Below, in pieces: positions 52,801 to 61,259 of a DNA stretch of 64,000 nucleotides. Source of the DNA: Leptolyngbya sp. Cla-17 (GTDB taxonomy: Bacteria; Cyanobacteriota; Cyanobacteriia; Leptolyngbyales; Leptolyngbyaceae); contig NZ_JAEVYN010000001.1 of assembly GCF_016807185.1 (NCBI RefSeq), positions 2,072,161-2,136,160 of the forward strand. The letters are read 5' to 3'. The notes beneath the pieces were generated by a model. The model was not told where the DNA came from, did no database searches, and saw only the letters and a list, made by a program, of their open reading frames with translations. Each line of letters begins with the position of its first letter. Within the stretch, counting starts at the first letter, position 1. A program made the position numbers and the translations under genes.

Positions 52801-53010
52801 CGGAACTGCAAAGTTCGAATTCGTCGAAACAACAATGTTGTCTTTGAGGGCAGCCTTGATTCGCTGAAGCGCATGAAGGAAGACGTGAAGGAAGTGAATA
52901 CTGCATTTGAATGCGGTATTGGAATTGATAACTTCAACTCTTGGGAGATGGGCGATGTGATTGAGGCATATCGCATGATTTCAAAACGTCGCACACTGTC
53001 TAAGACTTAA
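49825..53010 (+). CDS. infB: Translation initiation factor IF-2
   Basis: 1061 aa. N-terminal IF2_N domain (IYEISRELNLDNKDILAICE), a long Pro/Ser-rich linker (about 60-470), a second IF2_N-like part, then the GTPase: G1 IMGHVDHGKTSLLDSIRKT, G2 GGITQHIGAY, G3 FLDTPGHEAF, G4 INKIDKEGA, G5 VSALNGDN. Domains II-IV follow (KADVQGSVEAILSSLKQL). ATG 49825 has GAAGAGGA upstream. Delivers fMet-tRNA to the 30S subunit. Confidence 0.98.
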   Translation: MNSGKIRIYEISRELNLDNKDILAICEQLSISVKSHSSTITDSEAERIHTAAEKYTATHSSSVKPVTRPANNSSAAEPKQRVSVPVQKKQQIVAIKSVTRSPNVEAPTPPTYKPSPIETGSLAPTQSSPKPVELGRPERAIASDETLVKPSEKVVTSTSLDTKAVSLDIEVKELPSPQVDVSPQAFTASPEEDTAATLASPPPRPEAVTPSAPRNSLVPNTSSRPILKRVRVEEPASATETADGVNRQPSTGARSVKPPAKSSAPNAKPTMPARQLVGKPAEGKPIPRPQQQTIVELRRPKPVRPDADSTSTEGRMPGAMDDLVRPELRVNRPTRTPPMGDVAVGADPLLQPKPALPRTVKKGKDWQDGEDEESQLKSPKVGTKAKRRVQPDLDAEEEDLDTLLEGEDGEDGTGGNQVSLSLVRPAKPKGMRQAPTKAPIAITQKPKKGGSGSRDRRDRREEVKVEKPTNITLLGSLTVQELAAKMETPETDIIRALFMKGIMATVTQTLDIETATMVALELGVEAEVGVRQAAATKVIEMLDVGDLESLQRRPPVVTIMGHVDHGKTSLLDSIRKTKVAQGEAGGITQHIGAYHVDVEHNGEMQKVVFLDTPGHEAFTAMRARGARVTDVAILVVAADDGVQPQTIEAISHAKAAEVPIVIAINKIDKEGAQPERVKQELTEYGLVPEEWGGDTIMVPVSALNGDNLDTLLEMILLVTEIEELSANPDRVAKGTVIEAHLDKAKGPVATLLVQNGTLRVGDVLVAGSSFGKVRAMVDDRGQRVKVAGPSFAVEVLGLADVPAAGDEFDVFADEKEARAVSSDRSDEQRQSRLLAAMSSRRVSLNTLSARAQEGELKELNLVLKADVQGSVEAILSSLKQLPQNEVQVRVLYAAPGEISETDIDLAAASSAVIIGFNTTLATGARQAADRLGVDVRDYNIIYNLLDDIQGAMEGLLDPELVEEPLGQVEVRAVFPVGRGQVAGCYVQSGKIVRNCKVRIRRNNNVVFEGSLDSLKRMKEDVKEVNTAFECGIGIDNFNSWEMGDVIEAYRMISKRRTLSKT

Positions 53011-53036
53011 GATCGTTTCTGATAGGTTTCAAAAAA

Positions 53037-53082
53037 GTCAGGAATCGCAAAGCTTTCAAACTTTGATTCCTGGCTTTTTTTT
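53037..53082 (+). terminator. Rho-independent terminator after infB
   Basis: GTCAGGAAT (53037-53045) and CAAAG (53048-53052) pair with CTTTG (53061-53065) and ATTCCTGGC (53066-53074), with C-G bulged, then eight T (53075-53082). It ends 36 bp before the preferred polA start. Confidence 0.85.
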
Positions 53083-53118
53083 GATTTGCTTCTCTTATTC
53101 TCTACCCCGGCGATTCCA

Positions 53119-56055
53119 TTGACAGCACCTCTCTCAGCCTCAATCAAACCGATTCTAGTTTTGGTGGATGGGCACTCTCTTGCCTTTCGCTCGTACTATG
53201 CCCACGCAAAAGGACGAGAGGGCGGGCTGCGAACGAAAAGCGGCATTCCAACTAGCGTCTCCTATGGTTTTTTGAAAGCGCTGTTAGAGGTGATGGAAAC
53301 GGAAAAGCCCCAGTATGTGGCGATCGCCTTTGATGTGGCAGACAAAACCTTTCGCCATGACCAAGATGACACCTACAAAGCAGGCAGACCCGATGCGCCT
53401 GAAGACTTTTTGCCCGACCTGAAAAACCTCCAGGAACTGCTGGCTGCACTCAAATTACCAGTGCTGACGGCTCCTGGATACGAAGCTGATGATATCATTG
53501 GCACGCTGACTCGACGCGCAACGGCTGAGGGTATGCGGGTGAAAATTTTGAGCGGCGATCGCGACTTGTTTCAACTGGTTAATCCCGAAGACAGCACCAC
53601 TGTGCTTTATATGAGTACCAGCTACGGTAAGGGCATTCCCTCGCTCAAAGAATTTGGGTCTGAAGAAGTTAAAGCAAAACTGGGTGTCCTACCTGGACAA
53701 GTGGTAGATTTCAAAGCTCTGTGTGGCGATTCCTCCGACAATATTCCTGGTGTGCGCGGCATCGGTGAAAAAACAGCAGTCCAACTTCTGAAAGAATATG
53801 ATTCACTCCACGGCGTTTATGCGGCGATCGACCAGATTAAAGGAGCTACCCGCAAAAAGCTAGAAGATGGACGCAATGATGCTTTGCACTCTCAATATCT
53901 AGCTCAGATTCATCTAGATGTACCCATTGACGTTGATCTAGAGACTTGTCAACTGCAAGAATTTGATGACAATGTCGTTCTACCTCTACTAGAAAAGTTA
54001 GAGTTTCGTACTTTTCTGAGCAAACTTCAAAAGCTGCATCGCCAGTTTGGCGGCGAAACTGAAGATGTCCTGGAAGCGGAAGAAAATGCGATCGCTGCGG
54101 AACCCCTTCAAGCTTTGAGCAACAATAGCTTTGATGGTGGCGGCGATCTTTGGTTTTTTAGTGCTGAAGAAACTGAAGCAGCCGTTCCAATTCAATCGAT
54201 TACGCTGCAACCGCATGTGATTGATACGCCCGAAAAGCTGTATGAACTAGTGGAAGTCTTAGAAGTTCGCAATCAGCCTGATTTGCTGACTAGTTGGGAT
54301 ACTGAAACGACTGCCTTGGAACCTCGCGATTCTGAACTGGTGGGGATCGGCATTGGGTGGGGTGAGGCAATCTCGGATGTGGCATACATTCCCCTGAACC
54401 ATACGAGTGGCGCTAATTTAGATAAGGCGTTGGTGCTAGAAACGCTGCGTCCCATTTTAGAAAGTCCTGATTATCCCAAAGCGCTGCAAAACGCCAAGTT
54501 CGATCGCCTTATCTTGCGGCAACAGGGCATTCAGCTTGCGGGTGTGGCGTTTGACACGATGCTGGCAAGCTATGTAATCAATCCAGATCAAAAACATAAT
54601 CTGTCTGATTTAACGCTGACCCACTTGGGACTAACGACAACCGGCTACACCGACCTGGTACCCAAAGGCAAAACCATTGCTGATATCAGCATTCCAGCGG
54701 TTGCCCAATATTGCGGCATGGATGCTCACACCGTTTTTCGGCTAGTGCCTATTTTGAGATTGCTCTTGATCGAAAATTCCGCGCTCCATCGTCTATTTGT
54801 AGAAGTGGAAATGCCCGTGGAACCTGTGCTAGCCGAAATGGAATGGCTAGGAGTCCGAATCAACCAAGAATATCTGCACGAATTCTCCAAACAGTTAGAG
54901 CAAGACCTGGCAAGAATTGAGCAGCAGGCTTACAAAGTGGCTAGCAGCAGCTTTAATCTAGGTTCGCCCAAACAGTTGAGCGAATTGCTGTTTGAGACGC
55001 TTCAGCTTGACCGCCGCAAATCGCGCAAGACTAAAACGGGTTACTCCACAGACGGCGTAACATTGGAAAAACTGCTGGATGATCATCCCGTAATTGAAAC
55101 GATTGTGGAACACCGCACCTTGTCGAAACTGAAATCGACTTACGTGGATGCCCTGCCCGCGATCGCTCGCAAAGACACCCAGCGAGTTCACACCAATTTT
55201 AACCAGGCGATCGCTGTTACGGGTCGCCTATCCTCCTCAGACCCCAATTTGCAAAATATCCCAATTCGCACTGCTTTTAGCCGACTGATTCGTCAAGCAT
55301 TTATCCCTGAACCAGGCTGGCTGATGGTGTCTGCCGACTACTCCCAAATCGAACTCCGCATCCTGGCACACTTAAGCCAAGAACCCGTACTGCTGGAAAC
55401 TTACCAAAACAAGCAGGATATTCACACTCTGACTGCCCAGCTTTTGTTTGAAAAAGAAGGCATTACCTCAGACGAGCGGCGATTAGGCAAAATCATCAAC
55501 TTTGGCGTGATTTATGGCATGGGTGCTCAGCGATTTGCACGAGAGGCAAAAGTCGATCGCAGAACGGCTCAAGAGTTTATTGATCGCTTCAACTCGCGCT
55601 ACTCGAACGTGTTCAAGTATCTACAGCGAATGCAGCAGGAAGCGATCGCCAACGGCTATGTGGTAACTATTCTCGGTCGACGGCGATACTTTAACTTCAC
55701 CAGCGAAAATTTGCGAAGTCTGCGGGGTCATGATCCCAGCGCGATCGACCTCAGCAAACTCAAACTGCGTGATCAGTATGATGCTCAAATGCTGCGCGCT
55801 GCCGCTAATGCGCCTATTCAGGGTTCCAGCGCCGACATTATCAAAATTGCCATGATCCGGCTGCATGAACTGTTGAAAGACCACGACGCAAATTTACTCC
55901 TCCAAGTCCATGACGAACTCATTTTTGAGATGCGCCCAGAAGAGTGGTCAGCCCTCCAGCCCAAAATCCAATCCATGATGGAATCTGCCGTCACCCTTTC
56001 CGTTCCTCTCGCCGTCGAAATCCACGCTGGCGATAACTGGATGGATGCGAAGTAA
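53119..56055 (+). CDS. polA: DNA polymerase I
   Basis: About 978 aa from TTG 53119; TTG 53086 would begin in the terminator. 5'-3' exonuclease domain: ILVLVDGHSLAFRSYYAHAK, then SGDRDLFQLV and GDSSDNIPGVRGIGEKTA. 3'-5' exonuclease: SWDTETTALEPRDSELVGIG, NAKFDRLILR and CGMDAHTVFRL retain acidic residues, so proofreading is likely active. Polymerase: motif A VSADYSQIELRILAHLSQE, motif B GKIINFGVIYGMG, motif C LLQVHDELIFEM. Confidence 0.95.
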   Translation: MTAPLSASIKPILVLVDGHSLAFRSYYAHAKGREGGLRTKSGIPTSVSYGFLKALLEVMETEKPQYVAIAFDVADKTFRHDQDDTYKAGRPDAPEDFLPDLKNLQELLAALKLPVLTAPGYEADDIIGTLTRRATAEGMRVKILSGDRDLFQLVNPEDSTTVLYMSTSYGKGIPSLKEFGSEEVKAKLGVLPGQVVDFKALCGDSSDNIPGVRGIGEKTAVQLLKEYDSLHGVYAAIDQIKGATRKKLEDGRNDALHSQYLAQIHLDVPIDVDLETCQLQEFDDNVVLPLLEKLEFRTFLSKLQKLHRQFGGETEDVLEAEENAIAAEPLQALSNNSFDGGGDLWFFSAEETEAAVPIQSITLQPHVIDTPEKLYELVEVLEVRNQPDLLTSWDTETTALEPRDSELVGIGIGWGEAISDVAYIPLNHTSGANLDKALVLETLRPILESPDYPKALQNAKFDRLILRQQGIQLAGVAFDTMLASYVINPDQKHNLSDLTLTHLGLTTTGYTDLVPKGKTIADISIPAVAQYCGMDAHTVFRLVPILRLLLIENSALHRLFVEVEMPVEPVLAEMEWLGVRINQEYLHEFSKQLEQDLARIEQQAYKVASSSFNLGSPKQLSELLFETLQLDRRKSRKTKTGYSTDGVTLEKLLDDHPVIETIVEHRTLSKLKSTYVDALPAIARKDTQRVHTNFNQAIAVTGRLSSSDPNLQNIPIRTAFSRLIRQAFIPEPGWLMVSADYSQIELRILAHLSQEPVLLETYQNKQDIHTLTAQLLFEKEGITSDERRLGKIINFGVIYGMGAQRFAREAKVDRRTAQEFIDRFNSRYSNVFKYLQRMQQEAIANGYVVTILGRRRYFNFTSENLRSLRGHDPSAIDLSKLKLRDQYDAQMLRAAANAPIQGSSADIIKIAMIRLHELLKDHDANLLLQVHDELIFEMRPEEWSALQPKIQSMMESAVTLSVPLAVEIHAGDNWMDAK

Positions 56056-56288
56056 ACAGGCGATCGTATAACCCCAGTTTTATTGCTATGTCGCTACGCT
56101 TCCGGTTTCTCTCTTAAGTGTTTTTTTAGAATGCGTTACTTCATCAAACTTAAAATAATTTACAAAAATTAAAATATCTAAAATAAACTTAAAACATCGG
56201 GAACTTTCTTTACATAAGTTTCGTCACTGCACTGGTCAACGTGTTTGAACTTAACACTCAAACCGACGATAAGCCTAAAGGAAAAACG

Positions 56289-56846
56289 ATGAACACTCTC
56301 AGCTTGAAAACGTTGGCGATTGCCAGTGGTGTTACTCTAGCCTCTGTTATATTCTCCAGCGCGATCACTCCATCACCCACTTTGGCAGGAATGCAAAAAG
56401 GTGGAATGATGTCTACTCCTACCGCTGCTAAAACCAACACAATTGTGGATGTAGCCAGTGGAAATCAGTCTTTTTCCACTTTGGTGACAGCCGTTAAGGC
56501 AGCAGGACTGGTAGAAACACTGTCAGGTAAAGGTCCTTTTACAGTACTTGCTCCAACGAATGAAGCTTTCAATGCAATTCCTAAAGCGACTTTGGAGAGT
56601 CTTCTTAAGCCTGAAAACAAAGCCAAGCTACAGAAGGTGCTGACTTATCACGTAGTTCCAGGCACTGTTTTGGCAAAAGATGTCAAAGCTGGCTCGGTTA
56701 AAACTGTGCAAGGTAGCCCTGTTACTGTAAAAGTTCAAGGCGGCAAGGTCATGGTTAACAACGCAAATGTCACCAAAACTGACATCAAAGCCAGTAACGG
56801 AGTGATTCATGTAATTGATAAAGTGCTTTTGCCTCCCAATCTCTAA
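56289..56846 (+). CDS. Secreted fasciclin (FAS1) domain protein
   Basis: 185 aa from ATG 56289; the earlier in-frame GTG at 56241 adds a polar stretch before the signal. Signal peptide LKTLAIASGVTLASVIFSSA. The single FAS1 domain has NQSFSTLVTAVKAAGLVETL, GPFTVLAPTNEAF, LTYHVVPG and NGVIHVIDKVLLPP. FAS1 domains act in cell adhesion or extracellular matrix; role here unknown. Confidence 0.92.
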   Translation: MNTLSLKTLAIASGVTLASVIFSSAITPSPTLAGMQKGGMMSTPTAAKTNTIVDVASGNQSFSTLVTAVKAAGLVETLSGKGPFTVLAPTNEAFNAIPKATLESLLKPENKAKLQKVLTYHVVPGTVLAKDVKAGSVKTVQGSPVTVKVQGGKVMVNNANVTKTDIKASNGVIHVIDKVLLPPNL

Positions 56847-57023
56847 CCGATTCCTCCGGTAAGTCGGCTGGATATTCGTAGTGAGAACACTTTTCTGGAC
56901 AGTTGAGATGATCGCGTTGGGTAAACTCACTAGAGTTATGCTGTAGCTGACTGGGATCATCGGATTGGCACGCTAGTTTAGCTTCAATCCGATGATCGCC
57001 ATAGTTGTTTCACTAGTGTTGTG

Positions 57024-57788
57024 CTACCACAAGTTCAATTGATCATGTTGGGTGAAGTGTTGGCGATAGATGCCGTAGGTGACGAGCATTATGGTGATCA
57101 AGGTGGAAAGGATGACCATGAACAGTACCACGAGTTGATAGGCAGTGGCGGTGAGAGGCGGAACGCCGCCAAGAAGTTGAGCTGCCATGAAGGTAGGCAC
57201 TGTGGAAAGTCCGATGATGGTGGCAGTGTTGAGGGTAGGGAGCAGTCCTGCACGGATGGCATCACGACGGTAGGGGGCGATCGCCTGTTGCGGAGTGGCA
57301 CCCAAACTCAGGTGAGTTTCAATTTCTAGCGGGTTCGCGTTGAGAGAATTGACCAATCGTTCTCCGGTGATCGCCGCTCCATTCATGGCATTGCCTAAAA
57401 TGATGCCCGTGAGCGGAATCAAATATCGCGGGTCAAGCCAACTACGGGGCTGAATTACTAACAAGCTCGTGTAAACCAGGGTTAAAGCTACGCCAATCAA
57501 TAGCGATGCCGCTACGATGGGCACCAATTTAGGAATCTTTTGGCTAATGCGGTTGCGGGTGACAATGGCAGTGACAAAAAGCATCACAGCAACAATACAA
57601 AGTCCAAGCCAAGGATTGTTGACTTCAAAGGCAATGGCTAGCACATAGCCCAACACTAACAGTTGCAGCACACTGCGCCCAGTTGCCAATGCCAAATTCC
57701 ACTCTAACCCCAGTTTTTGCCATGCGGAAAGGGCGATCGCGATCGCCATCATCCCCAACGCCAACGCCAATTGCAACAATGAATCCAT
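57024..57788 (-). CDS. FetB-family (UPF0014) ABC permease
   Basis: 254 aa with seven helices. Family motifs: ATGRSVLQLLVLGYVLAI, then LIPLTGIILGNAMNGAAIT and TATAYQLVVLFMVILSTLI near the end. The E. coli homologue FetB exports iron together with the ATPase FetA. No ATPase gene adjoins it here. Convergent with the fasciclin gene. Confidence 0.88.
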   Translation of the reverse strand: MDSLLQLALALGMMAIAIALSAWQKLGLEWNLALATGRSVLQLLVLGYVLAIAFEVNNPWLGLCIVAVMLFVTAIVTRNRISQKIPKLVPIVAASLLIGVALTLVYTSLLVIQPRSWLDPRYLIPLTGIILGNAMNGAAITGERLVNSLNANPLEIETHLSLGATPQQAIAPYRRDAIRAGLLPTLNTATIIGLSTVPTFMAAQLLGGVPPLTATAYQLVVLFMVILSTLITIMLVTYGIYRQHFTQHDQLNLW

Positions 57789-57813
57789 CAGACCGACTTG
57801 GAGAGAGTAACTT

Positions 57814-58578
57814 CTACGCCATCACCATACCGCCATCTACATTCATCACTTGCCCAGTAATGTAAGCGGCGGCGGGGTCAGCAGCTAAGAAGCGAATCAC
57901 CCCCGCTACTTCCTCGGGATGTCCGTAGCGATTGAGCGGAATGATTTTCAAAATCTCGTCCGATTTCACGTCGGCAGTCATGTCTGTGGTGATGAAACCC
58001 GGTGCCACCGCATTTACAGTAATCCCACGGCTAGCCAATTCTTTTGCCACTGTTTTGGTAAAGCCGATCACGCCTGCTTTGGCAGCACTATAGTTTGCCT
58101 GCCCCGGATTGCCCATTTGCCCCGCAACCGAAGTGATGTTAATCATGCGTCCTGATTTCTGTTTCAGCATGATTTTACTCACTGCACGGGTACAGAGAAA
58201 TACGCCTGTAAGGTTGAGATCAATCACTGCTTGCCAGTCTTCTAGTTTCATACGCAATAACAACGTATCGCGGGTGATTCCGGCATTGTTGACCAACACA
58301 TCAATCCGCCCAAATTTTTCCATTACCGCAGCGATGAATCCTTCCACTTGGTCGGCTTGAGAAACATCCGCAGCAAGCGCGATCGCTGGGCTACCCAACT
58401 CTATAATTTCAGCCACAACCTGTTCAGCAGATTCTTTAGAATTAGCATAGTTAACAACCACACTTGCTCCCTCGCTGGCCAAGGCTAGTGCCGTTGCTCT
58501 CCCAATTCCACGTGAGGCTCCTGTGACGATCGCCACCTTGCCCCGTAACTGCTGTAGCCCTTCTGGCAGTGCTTCCAT
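57814..58578 (-). CDS. fabG: 3-oxoacyl-ACP reductase
   Basis: 254 aa from ATG 58578; ATG 58638 would add 20 residues. SDR fold: VAIVTGASRGIGRATALALA, DVLVNNAGITRD, catalytic Ser in ITSVAGQ, YSAAKAGVIGFTK with Tyr and Lys, and VNAVAPGFITTDMT. The C-terminus ITGQVMNVDGGMVM is typical of FabG. NADPH-dependent reduction in fatty acid synthesis. It lies 25 bp from the FetB-type gene in the same direction. Confidence 0.95.
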   Translation of the reverse strand: MEALPEGLQQLRGKVAIVTGASRGIGRATALALASEGASVVVNYANSKESAEQVVAEIIELGSPAIALAADVSQADQVEGFIAAVMEKFGRIDVLVNNAGITRDTLLLRMKLEDWQAVIDLNLTGVFLCTRAVSKIMLKQKSGRMINITSVAGQMGNPGQANYSAAKAGVIGFTKTVAKELASRGITVNAVAPGFITTDMTADVKSDEILKIIPLNRYGHPEEVAGVIRFLAADPAAAYITGQVMNVDGGMVMA

Positions 58579-58793
58579 TATTATTTCTCCCAACGCCCCA
58601 CATTCAAATTGAGGCTGAACTAAACGCTCAATGATCATAAAGGAAAAAGGGAAGAGGAAAAAAGCGAAGCGGCAAAAGACAAAAAATTGAAAAGTAAGGT
58701 GAGAAAGTGAAGCCTTTAGCCTTATTCTTGCCTTTGAGATGAGGTTTCAAGCAGAACAAGTTTTTATCAGTCCACAATCAGAGGATAAGCACC

Positions 58794-59111
58794 ATGACAA
58801 CAAAAAAAGAATTTACAAGCTTTGATGAAATGATTGCAGGGTCAGAGTTGCCTGTGTTAGTTGATTTTTATGCAACCTGGTGTGGTCCCTGTCAAATGAT
58901 GGCGAAGATTTTGGAAGAGGTGAATGCTCACATGAAAGAGCAGATAAAAATCGTAAAAATTGACACGGATAAGTATCCTCACATCGCATCTCAACATCAA
59001 ATTCATGCCTTGCCTACCTTAGTTCTGTTTAAACAAGGGCAACCTGTGGAACGAATTGAAGGAGTTTTACCAGCCGACCAATTGGTTCAACGGTTGCAAG
59101 GGCGGATTTAA
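58794..59111 (+). CDS. trxA: Thioredoxin
   Basis: 105 aa with active site WCGPC in VDFYATWCGPCQMMAKIL near 26-43 and the cis-Pro in HALPTLVLFKQGQ. Ribosome-binding GGA precedes ATG 58794. Cytosolic dithiol-disulfide exchange. Confidence 0.96.
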   Translation: MTTKKEFTSFDEMIAGSELPVLVDFYATWCGPCQMMAKILEEVNAHMKEQIKIVKIDTDKYPHIASQHQIHALPTLVLFKQGQPVERIEGVLPADQLVQRLQGRI

Positions 59112-59656
59112 GGGCGTTGTAACTGTCAGGCACGTAAAGTTTTAAAACGATGCTTTTGGTAAATTGAGCTTATGCATTGAGCTATATTGAGCGCGATCGC
59201 CCAAGATGTTGATCCCCTCAGATAGCCTGATTTTTACCTTCTCAAAACTAAAGTTTGCCAAAACCACGTTTCACGTTTTGTTACCCAAGTTCCTGCTTAC
59301 TCAGCGTTTCCAGCATCGCAACAATGTGATGACGGGCGAATCAGCGATCGCGTCTGGTTAAACAAGGCGATCTCCCTTGCTCATGGTGAAGTAATCCAAG
59401 AGCCGACTTCAGCTGCCTCAGAGGGGCTTTTCGATAGGAGTGGCTTATATGCCCAGAGTGCGAAATCAGGAGGAAAATGCCTGAAAGCCAAATAACTTAA
59501 AGGTTGTGGGGATGCGGATTTTAGAACCAAACCATAGAATAGGACATTGAAAGCTTGAGTCAGTAAGAGTTTCAGCGTTTTAGCAAAACTCTGTCTCAAA
59601 TGGGATTTTGTAGTAAATCCCAATTTTCAATCTGTCCTGTAGTAAAAGGAAATCTC
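59112..59656. other. 545-bp spacer upstream of the HU gene
   Basis: No credible gene. GGGATTT (59602-59608) and AAATCCC (59615-59621) form a hairpin in the HU leader, 36 bp before its start. AGAGTTT/AAACTCT near 59567-59592 is another. A minus-strand frame at 59381-59623 shows no protein-like pattern and was rejected. Confidence 0.5.
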
Positions 59657-59947
59657 ATGAACAAGGGCGAATTAGTAGATGCAGTGGCTGACAAAACTAG
59701 CGTGACTAAAAAGCAAGCAGATGTCGTTCTATCGGCAGTTCTGGATGCCATTGTGGAAGCCGTTGGCAGCGGTGACAAAGTGACCTTAGTTGGGTTTGGT
59801 TCATTTGAGCCACGGGAACGGAAAGCAAGAGAGGGGCGCAACCCCAAAACTGGCGCTAAGATGAATATCCCAGCGACGAAAGTACCTGCTTTCTCGGCTG
59901 GAAAGCTGTTTAAGGAGAAAGTGGCTCCGGTTGAGAAGAAAAAGTAA
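59657..59947 (+). CDS. hup: HU-family DNA-binding protein
   Basis: 96 aa from ATG 59657; the upstream open frame has no ATG and was rejected. NKGELVDAVADKTSVTKKQA, then LVGFGSFEPRERKAREGRNP and the arm ending KTGAKMNIPATKVPAF. Histone-like nucleoid protein. The last 17 bp are overlapped by the open frame before cobD. Confidence 0.96.
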   Translation: MNKGELVDAVADKTSVTKKQADVVLSAVLDAIVEAVGSGDKVTLVGFGSFEPRERKAREGRNPKTGAKMNIPATKVPAFSAGKLFKEKVAPVEKKK

Positions 59948-59966
59948 GAACTCAATTGGGGCATCC

Positions 59967-61082
59967 ATGCCTACCTATCGTCCATCGCACGGGGGAAACT
60001 TGGTTTGGGCTGCATCGTTAGCCAACAGTTCTCCCGATGCCATTCTTGATTTTTCGGCTAGCATTAATCCTCTAGGTCCTCCACCATCGGCGATCGCTGC
60101 TATCCAAGCCGCTCTGGAAGATTTAAATGCCTACCCTGATCCAACCTATTCCCAACTGTGCCGCGCCATCAGCGACTTTCACCAAATTTCGCCAGAGTGG
60201 ATTTTACCCGGCAACGGCTCCGCAGAACTGCTGACTTGGGCCGGTCGAGAACTTGCAGAACTAGACGCAACTCACCTGCTCACCCCTGCATTCAGCGATT
60301 ACCGACGGGCGTTAACAGCGTTTGGGGCAACCGTGGAAGAGCGCCCTCTGAAAATTTTTCGAGTGACGAATAGCGATCTCACAGCGTCTTCAAAGGAGTT
60401 GTGTCCAATATCAACCATCCATCCATCATCCATCATCAATCGCTTGGGTTTGCTGCTTAATAATCCGCATAATCCGACTGGGCAACTGTTTGCACGGGAT
60501 GAGATCATTCCCTATCTCGACTCGTTTGAATTGGTGGTGGTGGATGAAGCCTTCATGGATTTTTTGCCGCCCGGTGAAGAGCAAAGCATGATTGACTGGG
60601 TGCAAAAGTATCCTAATTTAGTGGTGCTGCGATCGCTGACCAAGTTCTACAGTCTGCCTGGTTTGCGGTTAGGCTATGCGATCGCCCATCCAAACAGAAT
60701 TCAGCGATGGCAGCGATGGCGCGATCCCTGGTCGGTAAACTCCTTAGCTGCTGCCGTGGGCAGTGTTGTTTTGCAAGACACTGCCTTTCAGCAGCAGACT
60801 TGGGATTGGCTGGCAGCCACTCGCCCAAAATTTCAACAACAGCTTGCTAGTATTTCTGGCTTGCAACCCCTATCCAGTACCACAAATTTTTTACTGGTTC
60901 ACAGCGATCGCTCTGTGCCTGACTTGCAAGCAAATTTGCTAAAACGCGATCAAATTTTAATCCGAGATTGTATGAGTTTCCCTGAATTGGGCGATCGCTA
61001 CTTCCGGGTTGCTATTCGCACCGCAGAGGAGAATCAGCGGCTAATCGATGCCCTGAACAAGGAATTGGGAGCCAAGAGTTAG
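59967..61082 (+). CDS. cobD: Threonine-phosphate decarboxylase / aminotransferase class I (CobD type)
   Basis: 371 aa from ATG 59967. A fold-type I PLP enzyme: PSHGGNLVWAASLANSSPDA, DFSASINPLGPPPSAI, LNNPHNPTGQLF, catalytic Lys in LRSLTKFYSLPGLRLGYA, and FRVAIRTAEENQRLI. It makes aminopropanol phosphate for cobalamin. Histidinol-phosphate aminotransferases are close relatives, so the exact reaction is fairly but not fully sure. It holds a short tandem repeat (ATCCATC) at 60417-60440. Confidence 0.85.
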   Translation: MPTYRPSHGGNLVWAASLANSSPDAILDFSASINPLGPPPSAIAAIQAALEDLNAYPDPTYSQLCRAISDFHQISPEWILPGNGSAELLTWAGRELAELDATHLLTPAFSDYRRALTAFGATVEERPLKIFRVTNSDLTASSKELCPISTIHPSSIINRLGLLLNNPHNPTGQLFARDEIIPYLDSFELVVVDEAFMDFLPPGEEQSMIDWVQKYPNLVVLRSLTKFYSLPGLRLGYAIAHPNRIQRWQRWRDPWSVNSLAAAVGSVVLQDTAFQQQTWDWLAATRPKFQQQLASISGLQPLSSTTNFLLVHSDRSVPDLQANLLKRDQILIRDCMSFPELGDRYFRVAIRTAEENQRLIDALNKELGAKS

Positions 61083-61086
61083 AGTG

Positions 61087-61242
61087 ATGCTAAATGTGGC
61101 AATCAAGCGGACCAACAGCAAGTTTGCCAGAGCGATCGCCCCATACTTCATTCGGCGGTCTACCTCGAACCGAAAAAATCGCATCCGTCAATTCTATGAA
61201 GACTCACCTGTTAACTCATTAGAGCAGCTTAGAAAAGCTTAA
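61087..61242 (+). CDS. Short hypothetical protein (51 aa)
   Basis: ATG 61087, five bp after the cobD stop, to TAA 61240-61242. The basic 51-aa peptide contains KRTNSKFARAIAPYFIRRS and ends SPVNSLEQLRKA. A HIP1 site falls in frame (ARAIAP). Its start position and amphipathic pattern suggest a coupled small gene. Nothing in it is recognised. Confidence 0.45.
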   Translation: MLNVAIKRTNSKFARAIAPYFIRRSTSNRKNRIRQFYEDSPVNSLEQLRKA

Positions 61243-61259
61243 ATCGCTAGAAATCAGTT

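Noticed and set aside
59381..59623. Minus-strand 80-codon frame in the HU upstream spacer
   Set aside because: No start signal, no recognisable fold, and it overlaps the HU leader hairpin.
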